DNA of 6,269 nucleotides, taken from contig PWNO01000217.1 in NCBI GenBank assembly GCA_003557765.1, positions 1-6,269 on the forward strand. The letters are read 5' to 3'. The first letter of the stretch is position 1; each line of letters starts with the position of its first letter. Source of the DNA: Bacteroidales bacterium (lineage in GTDB: Bacteria; Bacteroidota; Bacteroidia; Bacteroidales; UBA7960). Below are positions 6,101 through 6,269 of the stretch, piece by piece. The position numbers and the translations under genes are program-made. Below the pieces are notes generated by a model. The model worked only from the letters and a program-made list of their open reading frames with translations. It searched no databases and was not told the origin of the DNA.

Positions 6101-6269
6101 CCACCAGGCCTCCGATGTAAACGCCACTGCCCACAACATCTGCCGCGGCACTGCCATTGTTGATAATGGCGCTCTCCAGTTGACCTGTCAACCCTCCCAC
6201 CTGAGCAGTCCCTTTCACTGTTCCCGTAAAACTGACATTGCTGGCGTTGCCGGCCAACACGCCAGCCAG
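3144..6269 (-). CDS. Large secreted GLUG-repeat protein with T9SS sorting domain, N-terminus outside window
   Basis: 1041 residues are visible; the frame is open to the window edge, so the signal peptide and probably further repeats are missing. Residues about 22-238 are GLUG-type repeats with GGL(V/A/I/T)G at intervals of 26-30, ending in the familiar SFWDLQTSG tail and a closing segment with YPYL at 303-306. Next comes YYSRKNGAWQDDDTWS at 318-333, a motif frequent in secreted Bacteroidota proteins, and a repetitive beta-rich stretch to about 505. A module with GWRMVSTP (510-517), GWNLIGNP (661-668) and GFWV (729-732) follows, then another beta-rich module (about 760-950) and the sorting domain (962-1041). 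There are no catalytic motifs that I recognise. The likely role is an exported or surface-attached structural or adhesive protein; the ligand is unknown. Confidence 0.9.
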   Translation of the reverse strand: MAGVLAGNASNVSFTGTVKGTAQVGGLTGQLESAIINNGSAAADVVGSGVYIGGLVGWNNNGTITHSQSSGTVNSNGNDQTGGLVGRNAGTIKDSHSSSDVEGHNETGGLAGRNHDGTITRSYSSGKVEGNANVGGLVGFSAWGSAVIKKCFSLSDVSGVNNQVGGLVGRLDEGSIENSFARGDVSGNNRVGGLVGEMRWGATLENTFATGKIDSNASPYGGLIGRDQQGSSSNSFWDLQTSGTEVGYGSTTGPSMAGVTGKTTDEMKTQATFTDTGTIGLDEAWNFHAIWTMDPQGIINNGYPYLQAIDFPVVFNIYYSRKNGAWQDDDTWSNDGHDGGPAKEPGPNDEVQIGAGHTVTLKGDVPVAAQGLVRVKDTGGLDAGTYSLKAAGTFRLEAGGTLITANADGITSTANKGSIQTNTRHFDEAANYTYNGSEAQVTGDGLPITVKDLTINNTHGVTAIQDHIVTGKLVLTEGILTMPEGASLVTFEVTGNGKVMMQQEVSGKKGWRMVSTPVTDISYDTFFDGFVTQGFEGAAYCSASAYPLLQPNVLWFDETQIGTTNMGWRCPDHANQKLESGKGYFHYVFDGAGLPTSHYPGENYDDELPITMKATGREPAFEDDNGVDRFIFPITFTSRDTYDPDPDDGEPFFDINMEDAGWNLIGNPTTASLDWGKGDAWIRENIDETFYVWVTGAGSDGSYQAWNNIIADVGDFTPLADGLIAPFQGFWVLANDKNPTLAFSHNAKTTGGNFHQKDQQSKSDPAYDDPIVLSLQLKADGMTTKAYVAFSESGKKGRDPYDGYRLEPLSQSYLELYTTNLATFSPLVINNLPENLEDDLRIPLYVGGLRNGNPIQGNYSLQWRLPPNWHADWGITLMDHQEEKAIPLTHQQEYHFSHQSTTPAKKTTAAGFALPDHIVRRIDVPTKAKNKGSNRFTLVASPGNLNEDPVYTPDTPALLPPYPNPTNALTTVQFFIPEKQYVYIRVFDLHGRHVTTLAHRKFESGHHTLPTYAMDHLHNGVYVISLQTLHHNDSRKITLIR
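3147..3386 (-). other. Type IX secretion (Por) type A C-terminal sorting domain
   Basis: The last 80 residues of the large protein begin YPNPTN, continue with VYIRVFDLHGRHVTTL and SGHHTL, then NGVYVISLQT and end RKITLIR. This order (PNP, a VxDLxGRxV strand, a GxH turn, a GVYxxxL strand and a KxxLIR end) is the standard type A sorting domain, which directs cargo through the outer-membrane T9SS and is normally cleaved by PorU, often with anchoring to A-type LPS. The secretion machinery itself is not in the window. Confidence 0.93.
5552..6206 (-). repeat. GLUG-type repeat array (about eight copies in view)
   Basis: GG pairs of the GGLxG core fall at visible residues 25, 53, 82, 108, 135, 165, 192 and 221, giving repeat lengths of 28, 29, 26, 27, 30, 27 and 29 residues. 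The typical unit reads GGLVGRNxGTIxxSxSSGxVxGxN. The copies are diverged at both protein and DNA level, so this is an old array rather than a recently expanded one. The array runs to within a few residues of the window edge (LAGVLAGNAS), so more copies probably lie beyond it. Confidence 0.88.

Noticed and set aside
6258..6260. GTG as the start codon of the large protein
   Set aside because: The frame continues upstream to the window edge as LAG before this GTG, no signal peptide follows it, and it sits inside repeat-like sequence. The true start must lie beyond the window.

Overview
The window looks like chromosomal DNA of a Bacteroidota bacterium. The main reason is the large protein at the right-hand end, which finishes in a typical type IX secretion (Por) C-terminal sorting domain, a system known only from that phylum and close relatives. 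Weak or absent Shine-Dalgarno sequences and an AT-rich promoter-like stretch fit the same assignment. I cannot name genus or species. Every gene I accept lies on the minus strand, so transcription runs from high to low coordinates. I see no tRNA, rRNA, CRISPR array, transposase or integrase.

Layout in the direction of transcription. (1) 6269-3144: the C-terminal 1041 residues of a large secreted repeat protein. It has about eight GLUG-type repeats, a YYS...W...TWS module, two beta-rich modules and a T9SS type A sorting domain; its N-terminus lies outside the window. (2) 3143-2884: a short spacer without a clear terminator. (3) 2883-2494: a stand-alone CheY-like receiver, followed by a strong intrinsic terminator at 2465-2441. 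(4) 2493-2045: an AT-rich 449-base gap holding a promoter-like stretch, an imperfect tandem duplication, hairpin-forming inverted repeats and a possible 40-codon ORF that overlaps the next gene. (5) 2044-920: a soluble receiver-histidine kinase. (6) 914-1: an NtrC-type sigma-54 activator, cut off by the window edge inside its AAA+ domain.

The kinase and the sigma-54 activator are separated by only 5 bases and almost certainly form one operon and one signalling pair. The kinase has no membrane segment or sensory domain; its only input module is an N-terminal receiver, so it probably takes its signal from another phosphodonor or partner. The nearby single-domain receiver could be part of the same relay, but the terminator between them shows it is transcribed separately. 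Nothing in the sequence links the surface protein to the signalling genes beyond adjacency.

Most of the window is ordinary in gene content. The least explained part is the leader region upstream of the kinase (2041-2265).
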